Source of the DNA: Myoxocephalus aenaeus | Taxonomy: Eukaryota; Chordata; Actinopteri; Perciformes; Cottidae | Assembly (NCBI GenBank): GCA_038501785.1 | Contig: JBAMJR010000170.1 | Location: forward strand, 434,001 to 498,000 | Length of the DNA stretch: 64,000 nucleotides | Direction: 5' to 3' | Shown here: positions 45,150 through 56,079 of the stretch, in pieces | How positions within the stretch are numbered: position 1 is the stretch's first letter | Layout: each line of letters opens with the position of its first letter | Notes under the pieces: generated by a model | The model's input: only the letters and a program-made list of their open reading frames with translations | What the model was told of the DNA's origin: nothing | The model's database searches: none | Translations under genes and position numbers: made by a program

Positions 45150-46436
45150 GCGCCGAGCAGGGCCGACTCTAGCCCTTTGGTTGCCCTAGGCGAGATTGAG
45201 TTTTGCGCCCCAAAACGGCGCGGCCCGGGGGACGTTGCGTCACTCGCTCGCAGACAAAGCCGTTTTTTAGTGTGATTCGACAGCATGGCACCAAAACGTA
45301 AATACTTTAAAGGAGTATACTGATATTGTTTTTATTACCATGTGACTATAATGCACCTGGGCCGGCAGAGTTAGTTTCTGTTACTTAACTTATTGTTTTG
45401 TTATGCACCTTCAACACCCCTACACACACACTCACCTGATACCACTGATGTTCACACCCCATCGTATATTCTGTTCTACAATATAGTTCTTACTAATTCT
45501 ACCCTCTGATTCCAGTTTCTTTATTGTGTGGTCTTTCTTTGCTGATATTCATTCCTTAAGGCTCTGTAGTTATACGTACAACCATCTGATACTAGCCCAG
45601 AGTTAAGCATCTTCATCTCGCAAACTTTACCTACCTTGGAGTGTTACAATAGAAAGTATAATTTTACCATCGGTTGACTCCTTCCCTTTCTCTCTGTCTC
45701 AGCTGAAATGTTTGCTGTCAGAGCTTCCCTTTGCAGCCTGCACTGGCCTACTGGCAGTGCATTCTGGGACTTGCAGTCTTTTCTCTCTTTTTCCTTTTCT
45801 TCTCTTTTTCTTCTGACAAAGTAACGTAATTCGACTAAATCATAATAATTAACTCAACATTAGGTAGGTGATGCACAATACTAAATGCATTTCGTTTGAC
45901 ACCTTAATGGCTGAGATGAGAAGACTTACCTATATACTTGACTTTCTTTTCCTCTTCTTTCTTCGTTTTCGTCCCTGTCCTCCAGATGGTTTAGACCAGT
46001 CAAAGTGGCCGCGCAATAGATTTTTCAGATCGCGCACATTTTTCAGACCGCACAAACGATTATCCTTTTTTGGAGTGAGCCATCTTTGCAATAGAAGATC
46101 TTTGATGTGACGTGTCGAGTCTTGGCCAATCAGCGTCCCGTTTTCTCGAGTTGTTGTCATCTCCGTAATAGAACATATTTGATGTGACGTGTCTTGGCCA
46201 ATCAGCGTTAAGATGTTTACAGCGCCCGTTTCTCAATATGCGTGTCTCTCTGTACTTGATGAGAAAACTCACAGCTGAATCGTCCCTGCTCGCTGGAGCT
46301 AGCCCCACCCCCCCGGTCGCGTGGTCGCGAATTGCTCACAGTGCTGAAATGTGCGCTGTGAGGGCGCCCCCAACCCATTTGTCGCCCTAGGCAGTCGCCT
46401 AGTTCGCCTATAGCAATCGCCGGCCCTGGCGCCGAG
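45150..46436. mobile_element. Non-autonomous hAT-type element, 1,271 bp
   Basis: Element 45158-46428 has ends CAGGGCCGACTCTAG (left) and ATCGCCGGCCCTG (right), with perfect 8-bp direct repeats GCGCCGAG at 45150-45157 and 46429-46436. The right end, read outward on the minus strand, contains GCGAACTAGGCGACTGCC, a motif I recall from common vertebrate hAT copies. No transposase frame. An internal promoter-like module is duplicated (46088-46136 and 46165-46209). Confidence 0.88.
46088..46209. promoter_or_regulatory. Duplicated CRE-like plus NF-Y-like module in hAT element
   Basis: Two copies, about 77 bases apart, of TTTGATGTGACGTGTC followed by TTGGCCAATCAGCGT. TGACGTG resembles a CRE core and CCAATCAGCG is a strong NF-Y consensus match (46126-46135, 46198-46207). 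Likely a remnant of the element's own promoter. Activity is inferred. Confidence 0.5.
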
Positions 46437-46810
46437 ACCCTCGGAGGGTCCTAATGAGCAAATGGAGTCAGGTAAACCACCACCTGTACCCCATCAAACA
46501 AGATGACTTCCACCTCAGAGTGAGCGAGCGCCGACGTCGTTCGTCTTCCCCTTTTGGTTTCCCCCGAGACGACCGGGATTATATGGGCCGTATTCATCAT
46601 CAGTGACAATCTCAAAGGGACGCCGGCCCTCCTGTCACAGCGAGAGACACTTTGACAAAGTCGGCCCGGACCAAACGCTCCGCTTTAGCCTCGCTTGGAC
46701 TGTCAGCGATTTCACATTCCTCCATTAATAACCCGTGACAAACAGAGTGGTGACACATATCATTGTTGCCACAAAAGGCCCAATAAAGCTGTAATGACTT
46801 CATCAGTTTA
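46437..46810. promoter_or_regulatory. Candidate conserved non-coding element
   Basis: Repeat-free with GTGACAATCTCAAAGGGACG, CCTCCATTAATAACCC, ATCATTGTTGCC (SOX-like) and CTGTAATGACTTC. One of the stretches that reads most like constrained non-coding DNA. Untested. Confidence 0.32.
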
Positions 46811-47568
46811 ACAGTTTACCATCCTGTCTCTGCTCCTGTCAGACTTCCTGTTAGACTTCCTGACTCCTGGCTGGGGTCCATATTTGATTTAAAAAAATGA
46901 TGAATCAAATATCATCACAGAATGTTTTATTGTGCCTTTACCTACATTAGGACGACATGCACACGGCGGTACTGAACGGGTGTTAGCTGCTGGTGGAAGA
47001 GGGAGACCTTTGATGACTAATTAGCGCAGGCAGCTGTCAGAACAGCACGGGCAGAGATTTGAAAGTTTCTCACACCACAGTTATATTTATGCTTTCACAG
47101 CTCGCTTTGTTCTCTCGGGGATTATTGGGTTGCCGCTGGAGAGGAGGAGAAGAGGAGAGGGGGGAACATCAGATTTCCTCTCGCCGCGCTGGATGTGACC
47201 ACATTAATTATAGATCTTTGGGAAGCAGCGGTTGCTTTCATTCGGCATATTTTTAGAATACGAGAGGCTGATTTCTTTCTTTAATCAAGACGACAGGTGT
47301 CAGCTCGGTTCAGAAAGAAAAAAATACGGAAAGCTGCTTAAAGTTGTCAAGACGGTGACATTTTTTTGCAGCATTCTGAGGTGTGAGGCGTTTATTTGTG
47401 ATTCCTTGCCTGAGGCTAAAAGGTGCAGGTGAAGAAGTCACAGTACATATTTAAGGGTTTAGAGCTTTATATTTAACCTCATGGTAGAGGCTGCAATCTA
47501 AAAACCTCTCCACCAGTTATGACCAGGGCTGGACACAAGTTTAAAGTACTACTGAAATATACTTAGAA

Positions 47569-47571
<3 letters not shown>
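46811..47571. other. No gene seen; enhancer-like words at 47020-47230
   Basis: GACTAATTAGCGCAGG and CCACATTAATTATAGATC occur within otherwise ordinary sequence. Short open frames are unrecognised. Confidence 0.35.

Positions 47572-47642
<71 letters not shown>
47572..47642. repeat. (TA)n microsatellite
   Basis: About 35 uninterrupted TA units. Confidence 0.97.
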
Positions 47643-47645
<3 letters not shown>

Positions 47646-47999
47646 AAAAGAAACATGCTACTTCTTTAAATGCAAATATGCTCTGCAGTAAAATGAGAGG
47701 AATAAATGCAGCACAAATCCCAGCACAGAATTCCCTCCCATCAAAGCGAGATGGAAATTGTCCCACAGAGAAAAAGCTCAAGAACATTCTCTCCTACCTG
47801 TTTTATTTTTTCATTAACTGGGTATCCTTAATGTCTTTTAATTATTAAATCATGAATATCCAGCTGTGGTGGAAAGACGATCTGAATAAAGTTCACTCGT
47901 CTTCATGTGCACGGCTCAGTTTAATCCTGCAGAGTCCAACGCCGTGAAATAAAAGAGTGCATTAAAAATTGTACTCAGTCCTCCCTTGCATATTCCTTT

Positions 48000-48002
<3 letters not shown>
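47643..48002. other. No gene seen
   Basis: Unique sequence between two TA microsatellites. Confidence 0.4.

Positions 48003-48041
<39 letters not shown>
48003..48041. repeat. (TA)n microsatellite
   Basis: About 19 TA units, directly upstream of fold-back copy 3. Confidence 0.96.
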
Positions 48042-48043
<2 letters not shown>

Positions 48044-48067
48044 TTAAATGTTTGATTTAGTTAAATG

Positions 48068-48464
48068 TGTTTAAAACTTTATAATAACTACACGCTATTT
48101 AGCATTAGTTAAGTATAAGTAAACACTTAATTCATCATTTATAAAGCATTGTTCCAACACCCATTAACACTCATTAGTTCGCAATTCATAAACACACTTA
48201 TAAATGCTTTATTCTTGATTAATAATTGGTTTGCAATATATATTACTTAATTTACAAATGGGGAATCCATCATTTCTAAAGTATGAAAACCCAATCATGA
48301 AACGCATACTAGTCAAGCTTATTAGTCAAGAATAAAACTTTTAAAACTGTGTTTATGAATTGCATACTAATGAGTGTTAATGAATGCTTTATAAATGATG
48401 AATTAAGTGTTTACTCATACTTAACTACTGCTAGATAGCGTGTAGTTATAATAAAGTGTTACCA
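48068..48464. mobile_element. Fold-back element copy 3, near-complete palindrome
   Basis: The left arm from 48076 (ACTTTATAATAACTACACGC) pairs with the right arm ending at 48457 (GCGTGTAGTTATAATAAAGT). Inner words also pair: AACACTTAATTCATCATTTA with AATGATGAATTAAGTGTT, and TTTATGAATTGCATAC with the left GCAATTCATAAA. Almost the whole of about 390 bp folds on itself. This copy best defines the family. Confidence 0.88.
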
Positions 48465-49079
48465 ATGTTCCTTATGGTTATGTAAATGTATGTCCAACTT
48501 CCATTTCTCTCTCTCTGATTCATGCCTTTTAAAAAGGAACACAAAATGACTTTGCATGTTGATCTGCACGTCAGCTCTCAGTCATTTTCCTCTGTTTTCT
48601 TCATCACACATCCTCAGCAGAGGCTTCAGCTGTGGCTCGTTTGGATAATCAGCAGACACGTGCACAACTTTACAAATCTACTCAGCCATATTTAGTAAAG
48701 TAAAGACAGTAAAGACACTCACACTGCTGCAGACATTGTGCTCACCATTTGTTGTTTTTTCCAGTATTCCAGCATCTTGAAGCACTTATCAGTGATTTTA
48801 GAGCACTTGTGGCTGTCTGAGTGCTCTGAAGTGCCTCTAAGTGCTTCCGAGTACTTTTCTATGGTAGAGCACGGAGGCCTTTCTCCTCTTTGTGGGGCAA
48901 CTTCCAGTGGGTTAAATACAGCATAGGTCTCAGAGAGGTGACCCTCCAACCAAACACACGGCCCCAATATTGGAAGGACCAGGTAAGAAGTTAGGAGATT
49001 TGATTTCATTGCAATTCAAAATAAAATATCAACGCTATAAGTACAATATCGTCACCTTCCTTCCTGTCAAGAGTGTGAC
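48465..49079. other. No gene seen
   Basis: Unique sequence. The 96-codon minus-strand frame at 48719-49009 and the 62-codon plus frame across it are unrecognised. Confidence 0.4.
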
Positions 49080-49297
49080 TTATGCCGTGTTCACACCGGA
49101 CGCGACACGATTTTGTCGCGCGAACAGATTACATGCAAAGTCAATGTACAGACGCGACGGCGCGACATTTCCGCCGGGTGACGCGACTGACGCGTTTGAG
49201 GCAGCGCGAACAGAACGTTTGACGCGGGGCGAAGTCGCGCCAGTTGAAATATCCCAACTCCAGCGACAAAGTCGCGTGAGTCATAGTTGCGTCACCC

Positions 49298-49362
49298 AAT
49301 CAGCGTTGAGAATCAGCGTTGAGAATCAGCGTTGAGAATCAGCGTTGAGAATCAGCGTTGAG
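49298..49362. repeat. 13-bp tandem repeat, five perfect copies
   Basis: AATCAGCGTTGAG repeated five times without a mismatch inside the Harbinger-type element. The first copy follows CC and so forms CCAATCAGCGTT. Confidence 0.98.
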
Positions 49363-49454
49363 AAGCTCCGCCCGTCACCACCACCGTCTTGCCGTCTTGC
49401 TGCTGCTACGCCAGAAGTAGCGCTGGTAGCGGCTTCATTCAGACGCTGTTGTGG

Positions 49455-49745
49455 GACTACGGATAATATTATGAACCCAGACACCATGGAGTGTTCCCAC
49501 GTATGTGGATATGTGGATAAGTATAAAGCAGAACTAGTGGTTAATTCCATGGTGGATGGCAGTATCGGTATCGGTTTTACGGAGATAAGACAGACGCAGT
49601 TCCTGGAGGAGTCGGTGAAATTCACCGAGCTGTGTGCGGCTACGGATGGTGTTATGAACCCAGACACGAGGGCGTTTCATGTTCCGACGTTTTTGGGACT
49701 TCCACAACAAGTATAAAGCAGAACTAGTGGTTATTTATTCCATAG
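49455..49745 (+). repeat. Internal duplication of 183-190 bp in Harbinger-type element
   Basis: TATGAACCCAGACAC occurs at about 49470 and 49653, and GTATAAAGCAGAACTAGTGG at 49521 and 49711. The order is kept but the spacing differs by seven bases and the middle has diverged. Confidence 0.85.
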
Positions 49746-49885
49746 TCGATACCGGAAAAGACAGCTCTTTTTCACGGAGAGACCCGACGGCGATAAGCCA
49801 CGGCCCCGTTTCACTCGCGCGACCAAACTGAAGCGGTAAGCGCGACGCAACAAATCCTGTCGCGCCCGGTGTGAACACAGCATTA

Positions 49886-50589
49886 GGCCATTTTATTTTA
49901 CCTAGGTCAATAGACAATGTGATTTAGGCAATTTTACAAGCTTTTCAAGATGGCATTTTGAAGCTAGCATTTAAGCTAGCAATTAAGTTAGCATTTTTGC
50001 GAGCATTTTTGTCAATGAAAATCTCACTCGAACATAATATTAGTAATCATAACATAATTTGACCGGTATTACAGTTTGCCTGTTGTGCACCACTATTACA
50101 TTTGGTTAAGAATAAAGACATCTCTGGTTTGGTTTAGATCCCATTATATGTACAATACAACGTTACTGCGGTGCTAAATCATTGGAGTACTCTCAAAGAG
50201 GTCTAGGGGGCCCACCAAGACTAACTATGCAAGTCTAGGATTAACATTAAGGTACACACACTTATAAATGTTCCACTTGTGTAGAAGCACTGTGCTTCGT
50301 GGGAATGTAGATTAAGGTCTTGTAAGGGTAAAAATGAACGTGATGGTGGACACCTGCGGCAAAACAGTTTTCAATTCTGGAGCTAACTCGCTGAGGGAAA
50401 TCATTTTTCCGTTTTATTTTCAATTACACATTAATGCACCATTTCAGCCGACATTTCAATCAATCTGTATATGTAACTGTATTTCCTTGTGGACTTCTGA
50501 GAGGATGAAATGACTCTGTGTGCAAAGCCCAGTAACCCACAGTCATTTTAGAAAGTCTCTAAAGTAAAATCTTTATGTACCTTCTCATT
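49886..50589. other. No gene seen
   Basis: AT-rich unique sequence with three GCTAGC/GTTAGC words at 49960-50000. Confidence 0.4.
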
Positions 50590-51130
50590 AGATAAGCAAG
50601 TATCAAGTGTGTTTACTCTCACACGCCGGTCGCCAGCGATTCCCATCTATTCATAGCGTATCCATTAGATAGAGCCGTGTGACTAATGGACGAGAGAGCG
50701 CCTCACCTGTCTGTGGATGCGTTTTATGAGGCAGTGCGGAGGGACTCTCCCATTCTCACATGGCGCTTCAGAAGCGATGAGGCCATTAGGACTTGGCAGA
50801 GAACATGATACATCCTAACTCTAATTTGTTTGGTCCAGGGATTAAATTAACTCATCTAAGAGCTCATTTGCAAAGGGAGAAGAATACGTCTGACTCTCTC
50901 CTTGTCTCTCTCTCGCTCTCTCTCTCTCTCTCTGGGGTTTTCTGGCGTCACCTTGGGTGGAATTTCCTCTAAATGTGGTGCAAAATGATCAATACCCTGA
51001 GTAGTGTAAAATGGCAGGTGACATCCTCCTGAAGGGGAGATGTGATAATGGATCCCACACCACGTCTGATACCAGCAGCATGTCAGCCGCCTCTTCCTCC
51101 AATCTCTCCTGCGGTCTGCTCGAGGTGTAT
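50590..51130. promoter_or_regulatory. Candidate conserved non-coding block
   Basis: Repeat-poor, with GTATCCATTAGATAG, GACTAATGGACGAG, GAGGCCATTAGGAC and GGGATTAAATTAACTC, and a (CT)n tract at about 50904-50932. Untested. Confidence 0.22.
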
Positions 51131-52135
51131 CATATCAGCTGATTGTTTTCAATGTGACTTTGATTGATATCAGATCCACGCTGTTGTCTAGTTTACAGAC
51201 CAGGAGCCGGCTCTGGCGGAGTATCGCTTCCCAGCGAGTCACCACATTACCTTTTTGCTGCAAACTACACTTTGATACATGCGATGGCACCGCGATACCC
51301 TCTCTCCTGCTCCGGCCGCCCGTCCGGGGGATGCGTCGCGTTCCGGTTTGAACAAAGGGAGTGAACGGAATCGCTCGGCTTTGACGGATCAATACCGCCC
51401 TCAGGAATGTGCCACAGCTCAAGCATGAGCTTTATCTCCATTATTCTTCTTTCATGTTTTGCTTTGACTACAAACGTCTGTAAGTGGCTCCCGCTGAGGC
51501 CTTGATTTGCTTCAGTGACACAAATGGTAAAAGGTAACAGCTATGAGTGGAGACTATTTTTGAACGAGGGCACCGTTAATGGACCCTTCACTGCTGAATG
51601 GAGCACCAGGGCAAAAAAAAAAGTTACTGTACAAGATGTGCATTTTGTAAAGAAAACCCTTAAAAGTAATTTTGCAGCTCAGTGTCGAAGGTGTTTTCTG
51701 ACAGCGAGAGCTCGGTCTGTGTTTGCTGCCCGTAGATGTTGACGCTGTGTGCCGTTAATGGGTGGCAGCATGGTGCTGGTTACCAGCTATTTCTGCGCGG
51801 AGCCACCTTTTTACCGCTCTGCTTTCTCGGGCCCGACGTCCCCGGAGATTGTGTTCGGCGCCCGGTCGCATGAATCGGCGCGCCCTGTGAAGCGACGGGG
51901 TCGTGAGGAGGCGTGCAGAGAGTCTCGAGCTGAAGTTTGGGCACGCAATTAACATTTGCCTTCTTTTTTTTGTCTGACTCTCCGGATCTATATGCGCCTA
52001 TCTCACGCAGCGGCGTTCTCCTCACCTCGCACTATCTGCGCTCTTTTGGAAGGGCACTGCCGCTGCATCCTGGTGTGCGAGGGCCGCCCAAGACGATTGT
52101 TGATTGGTTGGAGAGAAATACTAACGAGCCAAAAG
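51131..52135. other. No confirmed gene
   Basis: More GC-rich and CpG-containing than its surroundings, especially 51790-51945. Open frames of 60-95 codons overlap on both strands, without a domain or consistent splice signals. A CpG-rich regulatory patch is possible. Confidence 0.35.
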
Positions 52136-52160
52136 GTTGTTGTTGTTGTTGTTGTTTTTT
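52136..52160. repeat. (GTT)n microsatellite and T run
   Basis: About six GTT units followed by TTTT. Confidence 0.9.
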
Positions 52161-52845
52161 AGCCCTTTTCTGGAATGGTAATTTCCCGTTCGAATTTGTG
52201 ATTACATTCAGAAACCAACGGTTCGGGAATCAGTTGGCTTGATTTTTTATTTTTTTTTATGCAACACACATGCATTACATTACATTACATTTCATTACAT
52301 GCAGTAATCAGGAATCCATTTTAACCGAAGCTGAGCCAACGGTGAAGGAGCCGGGCTGAGTCTCTCTCTCTCCGTCATAGTGACTCAGTGGCAGCGGGTC
52401 GCCGCATCACAGAGGCTACCTGGATATTTGGTGCTGCTCAGAACATTTTACATATTGACACACTTTTAAAATGTTAAAATGTCATATAACCCCAAAGGTG
52501 GGTTGACACTCTCACAGTTGTTTGGGGTAGTTAAGTCTGGCCTACATTTTGGATCGTGTGCCACAGTAAATGTAAACCAGTCTGTATTTCAATTAAAAGC
52601 CCAAATAGTCTGAACTGTAAATGACTATGAATGGATTGTACTCATGTACTCCTCTACCTTAATGTACACACTCACATAGATGCATAGATGGAAGGGCAGT
52701 AAAGTGTCTCCTCTTTTTTTCATGCGTTGTCCTACAAAAGCCAGCAATACGAGTAAATCTCCACCCATTTACATGCACACAGCCTTTTTTTAAATAAACT
52801 TTCGATTTCACAAGAAGCTCAGTTGGGTTTAGGCAACAAAACTAT
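52161..52845. other. No gene seen; short ATTAC array at 52272-52300
   Basis: GCATTACATTACATTACATTTCATTACAT repeats the start of the fish dispersed repeat at 24506 but without its body, so it is either a microsatellite or a severe truncation. Confidence 0.4.
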
Positions 52846-52846
52846 T

Positions 52847-53163
52847 TACCGTAAATTTCGGGTTACAAGCCGCTACTACCTTCGGTCAGTGTCCCCGACA
52901 GCTCCCCGCTGTAGCCAGCTGGGGCTCCTGCTAGCGCTCCATCACTTCCCCGCTAACTTCCGCTAGCTCCCTGAAAACCACCGAAGGTAGCGGGACCAGG
53001 CTCGACACCCGACCTGGGCAGAGGGGACGCGGGCAGTAGCAGCAGCAGTACCCGGTAGCAGCAGAAGCGCTAGCTAGCAGCGCTAGCTAGCATTGCTACT
53101 AGCTTGCTACAGCGGGGACACTGATCAGCCGTAGGAGCGGCTTGTAACCCGAAATGTACGGTA
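52847..53163 (-). mobile_element. TA-flanked TIR element, member B
   Basis: Element 52849-53161 (313 bp) starts CCGTAAATTTCGGGTTACAA, ends TTGTAACCCGAAATGTACGG, and is flanked by TA. The interior matches the reverse complement of member C (for example GGTAGCGGGACCAGGCTCG here and GTCGAGCCGGGGCTGGTCC there), so it lies in opposite orientation. Minus strand is assigned relative to C. No coding capacity. Confidence 0.87.
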
Positions 53164-54352
53164 GTTAGGTTTCAGATTACATCACCAATGACTTATTTGG
53201 ACCAGGACCAGCATTCTCCGCTGTTTGTATATGTTCTTAACCAAGATTATGTGGATAAAGTACGAAAGAAAACAAAAATAATGATGGCATGTTCTTTTTC
53301 TGTAAAAGCAAAGGATCAAACCTCCAAGCCGACAATTAGTGGACGAGCCGCTCTCGCTCCTGTATCGTGTATCCTGACCATCCAACGGTTAGCTTAGCAT
53401 CTGTAACGGCTCCAGCTTTCCAGAAGTCCCGACCTCAGCTCCACATTTCATGCATCTCTCACCTCGGACCTGTATCTCTCCTGAATGCAACGTTTTACTG
53501 GAATTAGCACCTGCAATTCAAATGCTCACTTTTTAATTGTAATCCCTTCAGCTGCTCTTTAGTGGAAACAAGTGATCACACTACTGTAACACGCTAGTAT
53601 TGAAATACTTGTGGTATACATATTATATTGGTTGATTTGGTTCTGCCGATTTTCACCTGCACACTTAAGCGAGAACATGCTGATACATATCAACTCAGCT
53701 GTTTCCATGGAAACATCAGTACTCTGTTTCCAAACTGGAAGCAACTGAAGATGACTGGAGATTGACATCAGGTTGGTGTTCTTTAAACACAGATAGAGGG
53801 ATGTAGTCGACAGTGTAAAGACAGCACTGTTCAAGCACCAATGCACTGAAGAGGAAGAAGCAGCCCACTGACAATGAAGAGGTTATTCATGTTTACAGGT
53901 TATGCTCCATAATTAAGAACCATGCAGCTCACCATATCTAAAGCCACTAAAACCAATGAAGCAGCCACAACAATGCTGTGCATTAGCATTTTTTTTTTTG
54001 TTGCAAAAAAACCTGCCACACCGTGTCCCTGGACTGTATAGCTGCAGTGGATGCAAAGGTGCCAATGATTATGCAAGCATACGATTCACAGGTTAGACAT
54101 GTATTTCTGCAACATTGCTGCCCGCTGATGTATTCTCGTCAACTGAAGCACATGTCCCCCACATTGCATCCGTCTTTCTGTGGAAAAAAGCATGCACAAG
54201 TGGCGCATCAGCCTAATGCTATTCAGCTATCTAGAGGCAATCACAAAATGAGCAATGCTGACCAAGCAAATTTATTATTACCAACCCCATTTGGGGTTCT
54301 TTTCATAAACACATAGAAATAGCCGTTCCTTCTTTCCGGGCGAGAATGTAAA
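53164..54352. other. No gene seen
   Basis: Unique sequence with a T run at about 53990-54000. Open frames up to 97 codons are unrecognised. Confidence 0.4.
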
Positions 54353-54510
54353 GGGGGGGGGGGGAAATGAAGTAACTCAGGTATTAGGGTGCATAGATAT
54401 CGCAGCATGTTTAAACGAACAACTATGGTCAACAAAAAACATGCTGTGATTCCTATCAACGGGAAATGCAGGCAATTTGTGTAGAGGCAGCTGCTTTTTT
54501 TTTTTTTTTT
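54353..54510. repeat. Homopolymer runs G12 and T17
   Basis: Twelve G at 54353-54364 and seventeen T at 54494-54510. Such runs are prone to assembly error. Confidence 0.95.
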
Positions 54511-55427
54511 GTCAGCTCCATTTGCTAGATTTCCATACCCCCACCCCTGCTGTTCCCACAGCCCCCGCTCGCACCGGCCGGCAGGAAATGGGCATTCAAT
54601 GCTTTCTAGATGACTTCCTGAAAGAAATGAATCTCTCGCGGAAAATGAGAACAATGAATAATGAAACGCTGGATGGGATGTGCCTGACCCATGCTATTCA
54701 TACAACCAGAGAGCCATGTATGAAATTGAAGGTTGTGATCACAGGGCTGGAAAGGAAGGTGGAAAACAAATAGGTTTTCTTGGTGCTCATATAATCATTT
54801 GATTTAGGCTATGCAGACCAGAGCGCTTCAGTCAGGATAAATCTTGCATTTTGCAACTGTAAGATAGATGATATATATTTTTCCTGCACTCATGACATCC
54901 TGTATTTCTTCCGGGAACAGTGACATTTTCAATCACAGACGTTTTACAACTCGGGCCCGCGTAGAATTGAAAAATGGATATAAAACTTTACCAAGCCTGG
55001 AGAATATATGCTTGGAGTGTTACCGAACCGAAAGGTCCGCGGGGAGGAATAATACAGTCAGAAGTGAGGAGACTACTTCCGCCGCGCACATCACTTTACG
55101 GAAAAGTGTCTTAACAACATCATAACCGCACACAGAAAATAATCCACCAATGACAGTGAATATACAGCTGTATAGTGCCGGAAGAATGCCAGGGCCCGGA
55201 GGTATTCAGGCTTTTGACAGCCTTTCCTCTCGGCCTCACATTAGCCTCAAAAAGGAGGAAAAAAAAGAAAAAGAAGTTGCTTGCGCCGTTTTAAATAAAG
55301 AGTCCGACGGCAGCCCTCCAGCTACTGCTGCAATCCTGACATGAAGGAGTCAGCTTGAGCACTTACAAATCTTTCTAATCCCTTTCAACATAGAGCAGCA
55401 TTTGCCAGACCCCTGCTCCAGGGTCTT
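54511..55427. other. No gene seen
   Basis: A purine-rich patch lies at 55250-55285. A frame at 54868-55125 is unrecognised. Confidence 0.4.
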
Positions 55428-55488
55428 AGAGAGAGAGAGAGAGAGAGAGAGGGAGGGAGTGTGTGAGTGTGTGTGTGTGTGTGTGTGC
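55428..55488. repeat. (GA)n/(GT)n compound microsatellite
   Basis: About 12 GA units, GGGAGGGAG, then about 14 GT units. Confidence 0.95.
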
Positions 55489-55701
55489 ATAGGTCTGTCA
55501 GTTAGGGTAAGTTAGGACGTGCGAAGGACTTTTGAGAGTCACTAGGAGAGACGAAGCACAGCGGCTGCTCAGTATGAAGCTCCACACTGTGCTGTAGAGC
55601 TATCATTTACCCTATGGATGTCTGGGTGGCTTACCGCCTGTGTGCTACCAAAGGCTGTGAGCTGCAAGATCAAGTAATTACTGAACACTGTCAAGGCTCC
55701 T

Positions 55702-55702
<1 letters not shown>
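55489..55702. other. No gene seen
   Basis: Unique spacer between microsatellites. Confidence 0.4.

Positions 55703-55747
<45 letters not shown>
55703..55747. repeat. (GT)n microsatellite
   Basis: About 22 GT units. Confidence 0.96.
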
Positions 55748-55748
<1 letters not shown>

Positions 55749-56079
55749 ATGTGGTACGTTTTCATTGAAGTGAACGACTGCGCTGTTCATTTGGCTGTGT
55801 ATAATCGCATTGAGCATAGTGGCAGGGGCGCCTATCTGACACCCGGCGCCGACTGCAGTGTTCCGGGTCACCGAGCGCTGTTTACGAATCATTGATTTTG
55901 TTGTACGACAGCGAAAGACACAAGGCGAGGCTTCGCCTCATCACGGACATTCCCAGCGAGGCATCGACACACAGAGGGGTGGGGGGGGGGTGTCAAAGCA
56001 GCCCAATTATGTTTTTGTAATAAGCCAGTGTTGCCATGGACAATCACGGGAAGCCCCAACCCTCCCCGTCTCCCGGAGA
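55748..56079. other. No gene seen
   Basis: GC-moderate sequence with a G run near 55978-55991. Overlapping frames on both strands are unrecognised. Confidence 0.4.

Larger units (their letters stand above)
49080..49885. mobile_element. Non-autonomous PIF/Harbinger-type element, 800 bp
   Basis: Element 49083-49882 has terminal repeats TGCCGTGTTCACACCGG (left) and CCGGTGTGAACACAGCA (right), extended on both sides by GCGAC-rich subterminal sequence. It is flanked by TTA at 49080-49082 and 49883-49885. A 3-bp TTA/TAA duplication is the PIF/Harbinger signature. The interior has a 13-bp repeat in five copies and a second duplication of about 185-190 bp. Frames of 113-123 codons cross it on both strands but show no transposase or Myb-like motif. 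Confidence 0.88.

Noticed and set aside
49345..49716. 123-codon plus-strand frame inside the Harbinger-type element
   Set aside because: It covers the internal duplication and 13-bp repeats; no transposase or Myb-like motif was seen.
51790..51945. CpG-rich patch as a promoter
   Set aside because: Too short and with no associated exon or TATA/initiator; left as an unclassified GC-rich stretch.
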